From the NCBI GenBank assembly GCA_012270865.1, contig JAAXHL010000158.1:1-57139 (forward strand): a stretch of 57,139 nt of DNA. Reading direction: 5' to 3'. This stretch comes from Candidatus Poribacteria bacterium (lineage in GTDB: Bacteria > Poribacteria > WGA-4E > WGA-3G). Below are positions 8,989 to 17,197 of this stretch, piece after piece (the stretch's first letter is position 1; the number at the start of each line of letters is the position of its first letter). Position numbers and translations under genes: made by a program. The notes under the pieces were generated by a model. The model was given only the letters and a program-made list of their open reading frames with translations, did no database searches and was not told the DNA's origin.

Positions 8989-9052
8989 GAAAAATATAGG
9001 AGCGGGCATTCCTCCCCAAGCTAAAGCATGGGGTTTCCTGCCCGAAGATTAG

Positions 9053-10972
9053 ATGAAACTTTTTGTGCCGGGAAGAATTTGCATGTTCGGCGAACATAGC
9101 GATTGGGCAGCAAGATACCGGCTAAATAACTCAGAACTTGAAAAGGGTTATACTTTAATAGCGAGTACAAACCAGGGCGTTTACGCCGAGGTTAAGCCGC
9201 ACCCGAGGCATCTGATTTTAAAGACGACCCTTAGCGACGGTACCCGTCACGGTCCCTATAGCCTCCCCATGGAAGGGGATGCGCTTCTTGCCGAAGCAGA
9301 AAAAGGCGGATTTTTTAGCTATGCTGCCGGTGTCGCATATCAAATTCTAACGAACTACCAGGTACAAGGACTCGAAATAGACAATTACCTCACGGATCTG
9401 CCTGTTAAAAAAGGTCTCTCTTCAAGTGCTGCTATCAGCGTCTTGGTCGCACGCGCTTTCAATCGTACCTACGATCTTAAAATGACGACGCGCGGAGAAA
9501 TGGAATATGCCTATCGAGGTGAGATTACAACGCCTTCACGCTGCGGACGGATGGACCAAGGCTGTGCCTATCAACGCCCGATTCTCATGACATTCGACGG
9601 GGATCGTGTTGATGTTACAGAACTTAGTGTCCGAGAAAACATGTACTTTGTAATTGTGGATCTCAATGCCGGTAAAGACACACTCCTTATATTGAGCCAA
9701 TTAAATCACTGTTATCCATTCGCGGAAAGCGAATTAGAAAAGAACGTGCAACACTACCTTGGTCCCCTGAGCGCGCAGATCACACAAGAAGCATATCAAG
9801 CACTCCGAGATGGAGATGCTGAAGCCGTCGGTAAGTTAATGACCCGCGCACAGACAGAATTCGACAAACACCTCATACCTGCTTGTCCATCGCAACTGAC
9901 AGCACCGGTCCTTCATAAAGTCCTCAACTATAAACCGATTCAACCGTATATCTGGGGCGGCAAAGGTGTCGGATCTCAAGGAGACGGGTCGGCACAATTC
10001 ATCGTGAAAGACGAAGAGAGTCAACAACGTGTCATAGAGGTTATTGAGCAGGATTTGCAGATGCCGTGCCTGAAACTCGTCATTGAGGCGGGTAGACGTG
10101 TTCGCAAGGCGGTTATTCCGGCAGCTGGGTTCGGCACTCGGCTATTCCCTGCATCAAAAGCGATGAAGAAAGAGCTCTTTCCTGTGATTGATAAATCTGG
10201 CCGCGCGAAACCCGCGATTATGGCGATCGTTGAAGAGGCGATTGACGCTGGGATTGAAGAAGTATGCCTCATCATTCAGAGTAGCGATACCGAACTCTTT
10301 GAATCGTTTTTCAAAACGCCACCACGAATTGAGCATTACAATAAACTCAGCAAAGAAAATAAGGCACATTGCGACTACCTACTGGCGTTAGGGAGCAAGG
10401 TGACATTCGTCACACAAGACGTTCAAGAAGGATTCGGACATGCTGTTTATTGTGCGAAGGAGTGGGTCGGCAACGAACCTTTTCTGCTGATGCTCGGAGA
10501 CCACCTTTACAGTTCAGACGAAGAAACGTGTTGCGCACGACAGATCGTAGAGGCTTATGAACAGGTAGGACACAGTGTTGTCGGGCTTAAAGTGACACCG
10601 ATTGAACATTTATCAAACTTCGGATGCGTTACCGGTGTATGGAAAGAAGATAATTCACTACTTTCGGTAACAGAGTTCTATGAAAAGCCGGATCCGGAAT
10701 ATGCGATGGAACATCTGCACGTAGATGGTATGGATATAGATCAGTTCTTGACGGTGTTCGGTATTTATGTCATTCAACCGCAAATTTTCGGGTTCCTTGA
10801 GCATAACATCTCACATAATCTGCGGGAACGTGGTGAATTTCAACTCACCTCTTGTTTGGACGAGTTACGGAAGGCCGAAGGCTTCTCAGGATATGTTGTT
10901 AAGGGACGACGCTTTGATATTGGCCTCCCAGAAGAATACAGACAAACGGTTATTGATTTCAGGAACGCTTGA
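9053..10972 (+). CDS. Bifunctional GHMP sugar kinase / sugar-1-phosphate nucleotidylyltransferase fusion
   Basis: 639 residues. Residues 1 to about 345 form a GHMP kinase: PGRICMFGEHSDW (motif 1), KKGLSSSAAIS (ATP-binding motif 2, near residue 122), GRMDQG (catalytic Asp) and GGKGVGSQGDGSAQF (motif 3). From about 350 a GalU-like nucleotidylyltransferase begins: VIPAAGFGTRLFPASKAMKK, then KELFPV, EGFGHAV and LMLGDH, and EKP near the sugar site. One chain could phosphorylate a free sugar at C1 and activate it to an NDP-sugar, a salvage logic like that of FKP or arabinokinase/USP pairs; the sugar is not deducible. An in-frame TAG directly precedes the ATG, so the start is fixed. No Shine-Dalgarno site is visible because the IS605-like element ends just upstream. 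Confidence 0.8.
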   Translation: MKLFVPGRICMFGEHSDWAARYRLNNSELEKGYTLIASTNQGVYAEVKPHPRHLILKTTLSDGTRHGPYSLPMEGDALLAEAEKGGFFSYAAGVAYQILTNYQVQGLEIDNYLTDLPVKKGLSSSAAISVLVARAFNRTYDLKMTTRGEMEYAYRGEITTPSRCGRMDQGCAYQRPILMTFDGDRVDVTELSVRENMYFVIVDLNAGKDTLLILSQLNHCYPFAESELEKNVQHYLGPLSAQITQEAYQALRDGDAEAVGKLMTRAQTEFDKHLIPACPSQLTAPVLHKVLNYKPIQPYIWGGKGVGSQGDGSAQFIVKDEESQQRVIEVIEQDLQMPCLKLVIEAGRRVRKAVIPAAGFGTRLFPASKAMKKELFPVIDKSGRAKPAIMAIVEEAIDAGIEEVCLIIQSSDTELFESFFKTPPRIEHYNKLSKENKAHCDYLLALGSKVTFVTQDVQEGFGHAVYCAKEWVGNEPFLLMLGDHLYSSDEETCCARQIVEAYEQVGHSVVGLKVTPIEHLSNFGCVTGVWKEDNSLLSVTEFYEKPDPEYAMEHLHVDGMDIDQFLTVFGIYVIQPQIFGFLEHNISHNLRERGEFQLTSCLDELRKAEGFSGYVVKGRRFDIGLPEEYRQTVIDFRNA

Positions 10973-10982
10973 ATTAGTTAAA

Positions 10983-10998
10983 GGAACGTACTCGTTCC
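10983..10998. terminator. Hairpin between convergent genes
   Basis: GGAACG-TACT-CGTTCC lies inside a wider imperfect palindrome (AGTTAA/TTAACT) between the stops of the kinase fusion and the SpoIIE gene. There is no clear U-run, so termination in both directions is only plausible. Confidence 0.35.
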
Positions 10999-11004
10999 GT
11001 ACTG

Positions 11005-14000
11005 TTAACTTCTTAGTTTGATGACAACAATCGTAAGATCGTCATACTGTTCTGCGTCGCCGACAAATTCATGGACATCATCTACAATGTGCTGGATAAT
11101 TTCTTCTGCCTTGAAGTTATCAGGCATCCGAGCGACCGACTGCTTAAAACGCTCCGTCCCGTACATCTCGTCCTCTGTATTGAGTGCCTCAATAAGTCCA
11201 TCGGTATGAAAGATCAGCGTATCGCCTTCGTTTAGCTCGATAGTGCTGGACTCATAGACGACTCTTTTCATACTGCCGAGCGGAAGGTCACTGTTTTCAA
11301 TTTCAATTACCTCTGCGCCTCGTTTGAGGACAGGATAAGGTTGTCCACCGTTAGCATAGTTGATTTTTTTATTGGTTTCATCGAGGATCGCCAAGTTAAG
11401 TGCGATGAAACTGGGTCCGTACATCCGCGGTGCTAATCCAGCGTTGAGATCACTGAGTATGACAGCGGCTTCGGATTTGTAGCGCGAGACTTCATACAGC
11501 ATACCATTTGTGAGTACGGCATTCATCGCGCCTCGTAAACCTTTCCCTGCAGCGTCCGCGACCGCGATTGCGGTTTGTCCGTTCTCTACGGTGAGGTAAT
11601 CGTAGAAGTCGCCCCCGACCTGTGTTGCTGGTACAGACATGCCTGCGACTTCAAACCCCTTCATCTCTGGTGCCTCTGTCGGTAGGAGTCCCATCTGAAT
11701 ATTCTGCGCTTCACTCAACTCTGCACGGATACGCTGCATTTCGGCTTCTTCTTTCTCCCGCATCTCATTACGCAATTGGATGGTGTGTCGTCGGTTGAGT
11801 ATTAAACGACCGACGAGTGCAAATACGACTGTAATGAAGATAAAGGTCGGTAAGTACGTTCGCCAGCGCGTCCAGATCGGTGGTGGGATATTAAAATCCA
11901 CGATTGCAGGTGGTGCCGTGTAGTGCCACCCTTTGCGGAACGCCTTAACGAGAAACGTATAATGCCCTGCCTTAAGACCTGTGTATCGGATGCGCAGGAT
12001 ACCGTTTTGGTTCTGGATGTCCTGGGTGATCCCGCTATTATTAAGGCTGGGTTGCTCTGTCGCAATGGCTCCAGCAAACGGTGTCCATTCATCTGCGCGT
12101 GCGGTAGAAACAACCGGTAGCTTCGAGAAGTCGTCCGCTGAGACGTTCACCCACGCAGGTGTATCCAACCCTATCAATTTAAATTGATAGGAGGGGCCCT
12201 CCCGAAGCGAGCTGAGTCCTCGAATATTGAAAGTTTTTGCGCCGCGCGCTGGTAAAACTAAGCTCGACGAAAAATCGCTGTAAGGTTTATCAGCCTCCAA
12301 ACTAATTATCCTGCACTCTGGCAGTCCACCGCGTGCTGGTGTATACTGCGTAACACCGCCTTCAGTTGCAAACCAGATATCTTTCTCAGAAGATTCCAAG
12401 ATTTTTGAGATGTTATTGTGTGCCCATCCGTTTTTTGTCGTTCGACTGTGGAAAGTTTCACCATCATAACGGACAGCCCCACCGCCGCGTGTTGCGAACC
12501 ATATATTCCCGCGGCTGTCCTCTACCACATCGCGTACATTATCTACAAGAAATCCATCTTCCTTCCTCGTATAAGCCCTGAATCCTTTTCCATCGTATCG
12601 AATAGCACCGTGAGAGGTTGCTAACCAGAGAACGCCATCTCTCGAAATCACAGAAGCGTTTACCGCATCAATTGGAGTAATAGGCTCAACAGTTTTCAAC
12701 ATTTTACCGTGATAGGTCTTAAGAGCATCAGAAAAGACAAAAGTGATTCTGTCAATCTGCTTAGCAGGGTCTTGCCAGACTGCGAGCGGTGCGGCACTTG
12801 ATTCTCCGTCGAGAATAACTGGTTTAACAGATTCGATGTCGGTCCAGCGAATCAACTTTCCTGTCACGGCGTTGAAGTACCATTTATCTTCAGGTGTTGA
12901 TTGGACAAGGTGAGTTGCTTTGAGTTGCATCTCCTCTGGCTGAACAGGACGCGTCGTAGATGCTGCGAGATTAATATCCTTGGGATACCGTTTTACGCCG
13001 CCGTTAGCGAAATGCACCCATAACCGCTCTTCAGTATCTCTGTATAAATCTGTAATTGGCACCGGTCCTGGGTCAATTAGAAGGCTTGGTGTTCGGCTAT
13101 TGATTTCGGCGGTATTTTGAAATAGGATTCTTTGTGCGGTACGCTCCGTAATCCACAAAAGTCCCATGGCATCCGCCTTGAAAAGATGCCCGCCGAAAGC
13201 CATCCACACATGTTCGCCTTCGCTGAGAAGTACCTCCGGATTGCTATCTGATCTTTCACCGCCGGGTCCGATTTCTGTGCGGACAGAAATGGATATTTGG
13301 GGACCGTAGTTCCCACTTTCGTATCGGAAGAATGTGTATCGAGTTGAAGTGCCGCGGTATATCGGCTCGTTGATAAACCAAATATCTCTGCCGACTTCAA
13401 ATATTTTTACGATTTCAGCCTGAGAGCGGCGGTTAATATTCGATTCGGTGCCAGATTGGTTTTGTTCATTATTGAGTCTAAATGATGCTGTTGTGATCTC
13501 ATCTATCTTTGCATCATAACGAGCGACAGCCCCAGGAACGCTGAACCAGAGGTAGCCGCGACTGTCCTCATACATCGTGCGTACGCGACTGGTCCCGAGT
13601 TTTGCGTGTGTAATCACGGCAGGTGTCGGGTCAAGGATAGTGACACCGTTGTTGTGTCCGAACCACAATTTACCGTCAACGGCTTCAAATATCGTTCGGA
13701 TCTCATCGTTTCCGAGTCTATTATTCGCGTTATCTACAAGGAGTTCGAGGTTAGCGTTATATTGACGGACGCCACGTTGTTCACCAATGAACCATAGGTT
13801 ATCCCATTTGTCCTCAATTTCAAGGAACCCGTAAACATCTTTGGGTGTCCGTAGATTGGAACCGTCCCACCTTCTTGTGGGTCGGTCATCGCCAAACCAC
13901 ACGTCGCCCTTTACGTCAATCTTAATGGAAGCGGGTCTTCTTAATGACGTTTCACCTGAAGATCTGGATCTGCTGTAAGACCCTGTAGGGAGAATCTGTT

Positions 14001-14865
14001 TAAATTCTCTTCCATCAAAGCGGAGGAGGAGATTGTCGCCGCCGAACCAGAGATTGCCATTGAGGTCCTCAGCGATCGCCTCAACTGGGCTAACCACATT
14101 AAGACTGGACAGATCGTGTCGTGTAAACCCGGCGTTCGGATGGATTCGCGGCGTACTTACCTCCGTTTCATCGTCAGTGTCGTCCGCTGCGTCAGGTTCG
14201 ATGCGTCTCCAATGGCTTCCACGAAAACTTAGGATGACCCCATTTGTGGTATCCTCGCCTTCACTCCCTCCGAGCCACAGCGTTCCATCTTCGCTTTCAA
14301 AGACAACATTTATCGTCAAAGTTGTTGATCGGATCAAATCCTCGCCAATGATTTCGTGCGGTAGTGGCTGCGGTAGCCTTTCGACACCGGGTGTCACATA
14401 TTGCGTTAATACATGATCTTCACCGACCCATATATCACCGTGTCGATCGGTGATAATTGAGTTCCCGGTGCCGACATAACTGACGGACTGACCGTCAAAC
14501 CGGCTCACTCTACCCGATTTCTCTGAAGGTACCCGCGTGAGAAACCAGATGTGTCCCCATTTATCCTCAACGATTCGCTGTGTCTGTCCGAGCAGTGCCC
14601 CTGCTTCAACATCCTCATAAGTGTTCAGGGATCCGACATAAGGTTTAAATGTGTTGTCGTAAAACCGACTGACACCGCCGCGATCGGAACCGAACCAAAG
14701 CACACCACGACTGTCTTGAAAAATAACGGGAACAATAGGACCTACCAATCCATCAGCAACGGTATAGGTGTGAACCTGCTCAGCCGTTGTGCTGCTACAA
14801 ACGAAAACCGCAGCGAAGATTATATGCATTATTAATAAAATAAGGTTTTTAGGAGTCATTTGCAT
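11005..14865 (-). CDS. Reg_prop/Y_Y_Y sensor with cytoplasmic SpoIIE-type PP2C phosphatase
   Basis: 1286 residues. An N-terminal hydrophobic export signal (about 1-28) is followed by many Reg_prop-like blades (LWFGSDRGGVSRF; IWFATRGGGAVRYDG) to about residue 860. A Y_Y_Y-like beta domain spans about 870-990 (YQFKLIGLDTP; AGHYTFLVKAF), and one membrane helix lies near 1003-1022 (TFIFITVVFALVG). A short coiled coil leads to a SpoIIE phosphatase with QVGGDFYDYL, DAAGKGLRGA, FHTDGLIEAL and YDDLTIVV carrying the expected metal aspartates. The usual two-component versions of this periplasmic architecture end in a histidine kinase; here the output is Ser/Thr dephosphorylation, probably of an anti-sigma-antagonist. 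No such partner is in the window. Confidence 0.85.
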   Translation of the reverse strand: MQMTPKNLILLIMHIIFAAVFVCSSTTAEQVHTYTVADGLVGPIVPVIFQDSRGVLWFGSDRGGVSRFYDNTFKPYVGSLNTYEDVEAGALLGQTQRIVEDKWGHIWFLTRVPSEKSGRVSRFDGQSVSYVGTGNSIITDRHGDIWVGEDHVLTQYVTPGVERLPQPLPHEIIGEDLIRSTTLTINVVFESEDGTLWLGGSEGEDTTNGVILSFRGSHWRRIEPDAADDTDDETEVSTPRIHPNAGFTRHDLSSLNVVSPVEAIAEDLNGNLWFGGDNLLLRFDGREFKQILPTGSYSRSRSSGETSLRRPASIKIDVKGDVWFGDDRPTRRWDGSNLRTPKDVYGFLEIEDKWDNLWFIGEQRGVRQYNANLELLVDNANNRLGNDEIRTIFEAVDGKLWFGHNNGVTILDPTPAVITHAKLGTSRVRTMYEDSRGYLWFSVPGAVARYDAKIDEITTASFRLNNEQNQSGTESNINRRSQAEIVKIFEVGRDIWFINEPIYRGTSTRYTFFRYESGNYGPQISISVRTEIGPGGERSDSNPEVLLSEGEHVWMAFGGHLFKADAMGLLWITERTAQRILFQNTAEINSRTPSLLIDPGPVPITDLYRDTEERLWVHFANGGVKRYPKDINLAASTTRPVQPEEMQLKATHLVQSTPEDKWYFNAVTGKLIRWTDIESVKPVILDGESSAAPLAVWQDPAKQIDRITFVFSDALKTYHGKMLKTVEPITPIDAVNASVISRDGVLWLATSHGAIRYDGKGFRAYTRKEDGFLVDNVRDVVEDSRGNIWFATRGGGAVRYDGETFHSRTTKNGWAHNNISKILESSEKDIWFATEGGVTQYTPARGGLPECRIISLEADKPYSDFSSSLVLPARGAKTFNIRGLSSLREGPSYQFKLIGLDTPAWVNVSADDFSKLPVVSTARADEWTPFAGAIATEQPSLNNSGITQDIQNQNGILRIRYTGLKAGHYTFLVKAFRKGWHYTAPPAIVDFNIPPPIWTRWRTYLPTFIFITVVFALVGRLILNRRHTIQLRNEMREKEEAEMQRIRAELSEAQNIQMGLLPTEAPEMKGFEVAGMSVPATQVGGDFYDYLTVENGQTAIAVADAAGKGLRGAMNAVLTNGMLYEVSRYKSEAAVILSDLNAGLAPRMYGPSFIALNLAILDETNKKINYANGGQPYPVLKRGAEVIEIENSDLPLGSMKRVVYESSTIELNEGDTLIFHTDGLIEALNTEDEMYGTERFKQSVARMPDNFKAEEIIQHIVDDVHEFVGDAEQYDDLTIVVIKLRS

Positions 14866-14903
14866 CTGTTTAAAACTTTAGAAATAACTGTCGGCAACTG
14901 AAA

Positions 14904-14922
14904 GATTTTCCAGAGAAAAATC
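14904..14922 (-). terminator. Weak terminator-like hairpin after dapL
   Basis: On the minus strand GATTTTTC-tct-GGAAAATC with TTTC after it lies 15-33 bp past the dapL stop. The same sequence context recurs at 16273-16295 after the PhyH gene. Confidence 0.4.
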
Positions 14923-14936
14923 GTCCTGACAACTAT

Positions 14937-16112
14937 TTAACGCGCAAAATCACGGAGACGTGAAATCGCTTCACTGATGATTTCGTCTGGATACGTGAGT
15001 GAGATTCGATAGTACCCTTCGCTCCACTGCCCGTATCCGAGTCCGGGTGTTACAACAACGCCGACTTCTTCAAGGAGTGCCGTTGCGAAAGCACGACTTG
15101 AACCGTCGAAACGCGGCGGGACTGGTGCCCACACATATATTGTCGCCTTCGGTTTCTCTACCTCCCATCCGCTCTCTGTCAAGGCATCTACGACGACATC
15201 ACGCCGTTTTTCGTAAACAGCATTTATTGCTGGTGTAATCTTTTCAGTGATCGAAAGTGCTTTAGCACCGGCGAACTGAAGTGCGCGAAGTGAGCCGTTA
15301 TCAATGTTGTCCTTAACTGTTTTGACAGCACTCACAGCAGTCGGATGACCGACGACAAATCCCAATCGCCATCCTGTCATATTAAAGGCTTTACTCAATG
15401 AGAAGAATTCGACGGCGACTTCAGCAGCACCCTCAACCTGCAAGATGCTCGGTGAACGGTAGCCGTCGTAAGTGTTTTCACTATAAGCGTTGTCGTGTGC
15501 GATGAGGATGTCATTTTGCCTTCCAAATTCTACGGCACGCTCGAAGAAATCGAGATCAGCAGTCGCTGTCGTCGGATTGTTTGGATAGTTGATCCAGAGG
15601 ACTTTGGCAAGGCGTTTGATTTCATCAGGGATCGCATCAAAGTCAACGTAAAAATCGTTTTCTCGCAGAATCGGTGCGTAGTAGGTCGTCGCACTGGCAA
15701 AAACGTGTCCGATGTTGTAGGTTGGGTACCCCGGACTCGCTGCAATGCCGATATCACCAGGGTTGAGGATTCCGAGTGCCAGTTTGACGATCGCATCTTT
15801 GCTGCCGAGCGTCGTGGCGACTTGATCTTCGGCAAGCGTAACGCCGTAACGTCGTTGATAGAAGTCGAGCACTGCTTGCGGAAAATCCTCAACAGGGATG
15901 TCACAGCCGTAGCGATGTCGGTTGGGGTCCTCAGGGTTCTGGATCGACTGCACGAGTGCTTGAACGACCGGGTCGGGTGTCGGGAAATCGGGGTCCCCGA
16001 TGCCGAGGCTAATTACGTCAACGCCTCGAGCTTTCGCTGCTTGCATCCTTTGCCGTAAATCTACAAAGAGATAGGGTGGAAGTTTCTGTAACCGTTCTGC
16101 GAATGTAATCAT
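14937..16112 (-). CDS. dapL: LL-diaminopimelate aminotransferase
   Basis: 391 residues, a fold-type I PLP aminotransferase. Typical features are ISLGIGDPDFPTP near the N-terminus, NYPNNPT, and the PLP lysine in SLSKAFNMTGWRLG. The start (FAERLQKLPPYLFVDL) and length fit the DapL branch that converts tetrahydrodipicolinate directly to LL-diaminopimelate for lysine and peptidoglycan. dapB lies 3 kb upstream on the same strand, which supports the pathway. Closely related aspartate-family aminotransferases share these motifs, so substrate choice is inferred. Confidence 0.8.
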   Translation of the reverse strand: MITFAERLQKLPPYLFVDLRQRMQAAKARGVDVISLGIGDPDFPTPDPVVQALVQSIQNPEDPNRHRYGCDIPVEDFPQAVLDFYQRRYGVTLAEDQVATTLGSKDAIVKLALGILNPGDIGIAASPGYPTYNIGHVFASATTYYAPILRENDFYVDFDAIPDEIKRLAKVLWINYPNNPTTATADLDFFERAVEFGRQNDILIAHDNAYSENTYDGYRSPSILQVEGAAEVAVEFFSLSKAFNMTGWRLGFVVGHPTAVSAVKTVKDNIDNGSLRALQFAGAKALSITEKITPAINAVYEKRRDVVVDALTESGWEVEKPKATIYVWAPVPPRFDGSSRAFATALLEEVGVVVTPGLGYGQWSEGYYRISLTYPDEIISEAISRLRDFAR

Positions 16113-16272
16113 TTTAAATTTACCTTGCGGTTAAGTAAAGTTGGTTGGGACTTCACATACTTTCGTGCAGTGTCGCCCTCCATTTCATTACGGGCTTACG
16201 TTTTTGAATAATAGAGCATCTTTAAATGCTAAAATCATATACTAAACTTTGGACAATTTCTGACCGCTGAAA

Positions 16273-16295
16273 GATTTTTTTCGGAGAAAAAAATC
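16273..16295 (-). terminator. Terminator-like hairpin after the PhyH gene
   Basis: A perfect 10-bp stem, GATTTTTTTC (16273-16282) with GAAAAAAATC (16286-16295), has a 3-nt loop. On the minus strand TTTC follows. It is a longer relative of the hairpin at 14904, within a shared flanking sequence that ends in GACAACTATTTAA at both sites. Confidence 0.5.
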
Positions 16296-16323
16296 GTACT
16301 ATTCTCACTGCGAAGCACGACAA

Positions 16324-17067
16324 CTATTTAAGATGAAGGATTGATTGCTGCGTTTCAGTGAGTCCTTCCATAACGTTTGGACTGAAATGTAAACCTTGAC
16401 CGCCCCAATCCGGCATATAACCGATACTGTAGCAGTAATAGAGTGTCCGTCGCGGTCTGTCAGAGATGTTGATAACCGATCCGTGTGTCAACGCCTCTGT
16501 AAAGATAATAGCATCGCCAGCCTTCGCTGGAATCGGTGTCAACACGGGGTTCTCATCTGGGTGGCTCCCCCACGGTTTGGGGAAATTGCTTTTGTGCGCG
16601 CCCGGTATAACAGCGAAACACCCGTCTTCGACATCGCAATCCAACATCGGAAAGACCGCCTTTGTTAAGGTTGATACCATCTCGCCGTTTTTGCAGTGGT
16701 ACTGGCATTTCGGGATAATCGGTGTGCCGTGCATGTGAAGTCCGGTATAGCCGCCGCCCCACCGATAGATTGTATAGGTGTGATTGAGACGGTAGGGACC
16801 GCCGGTCACGCCTCCAACCACGTCCAATACCTCTGGAATATCAATAAGTGCGTTAAAGGTACTGTCTGCTTCAAGGATATTGGAGATATAGAGTTCCTTG
16901 TCCGTTCGGTTCGTTCCAAGACACAACGGCGATGGATAATCTTCGGGTGGCATGTTCTCGTATTGATCCAACACCGCATTACACGCACCAACGACCCTTT
17001 TCGGAATAACATCTTTCAATACGATAAAACCTTGCAGGTCAAATAGATATTTTTGTTCGTCTGTCAT
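16324..17067 (-). CDS. Phytanoyl-CoA dioxygenase (PhyH) family protein, atypical HxD motif
   Basis: 247 residues with the double-stranded beta-helix layout of Fe(II)/2-oxoglutarate PhyH enzymes. The start MTDEQKYLFDLQGFIVLKDV is typical, the distal motif THGSVINISDRPRRTL supplies the second His and the 2-oxoglutarate Arg, and VIPGAHKSNF is a family signature. At the iron HxD site the sequence reads GLHMHGTP, without Asp. It may be a variant metal site, or the ligand may come from elsewhere. The substrate is unknown. GGAGGG precedes the ATG. A 130-bp gap with a CAGCCG/CGGCTG palindrome separates it from the YCF48-like gene upstream. Confidence 0.75.
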   Translation of the reverse strand: MTDEQKYLFDLQGFIVLKDVIPKRVVGACNAVLDQYENMPPEDYPSPLCLGTNRTDKELYISNILEADSTFNALIDIPEVLDVVGGVTGGPYRLNHTYTIYRWGGGYTGLHMHGTPIIPKCQYHCKNGEMVSTLTKAVFPMLDCDVEDGCFAVIPGAHKSNFPKPWGSHPDENPVLTPIPAKAGDAIIFTEALTHGSVINISDRPRRTLYYCYSIGYMPDWGGQGLHFSPNVMEGLTETQQSILHLK

Positions 17068-17197
17068 GTTGACCCTCCTTACCGTGTCGGATTATCAGTT
17101 TATATGGCTTTCGGCTATCAGCAAAGAGACAAGCGTTACATAACTGCCTCACAGTGAGAATTTTGTTTCCCAAAGGCTGACAGCCGACGGCTGATTG

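Larger units (their letters stand above)
8190..9048 (-). mobile_element. Internally deleted IS200/IS605-group element
   Basis: Subterminal hairpins typical of this group bound the element. At the right end 8199-8218 reads CCCAAG-N8-CTTGGG and overlaps the tnpB stop codon. At the left end 9003-9044 is a two-tier hairpin (CGGGCA/TGCCCG outside CCCC/GGGG). On the tnpB strand both inner palindromes contain a shared CTTTAG loop. There is no tnpA, so it would depend on a transposase in trans. It holds a broken tnpB, a consensus promoter and a later MITE insertion, and its left end stops a few bases before the start codon of the kinase fusion at 9053. Outer boundaries are accurate to about 10 bp. 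Confidence 0.75.

Noticed and set aside
8199..9044. CRISPR-like or riboswitch structure in the hairpin-rich region
   Set aside because: There are no regular spacers; the hairpins are explained as IS200/IS605 ends and a leader structure.
15495..16058. 187-residue plus-strand frame within dapL
   Set aside because: Antisense to a conserved gene, no recognisable domain or ribosome site.
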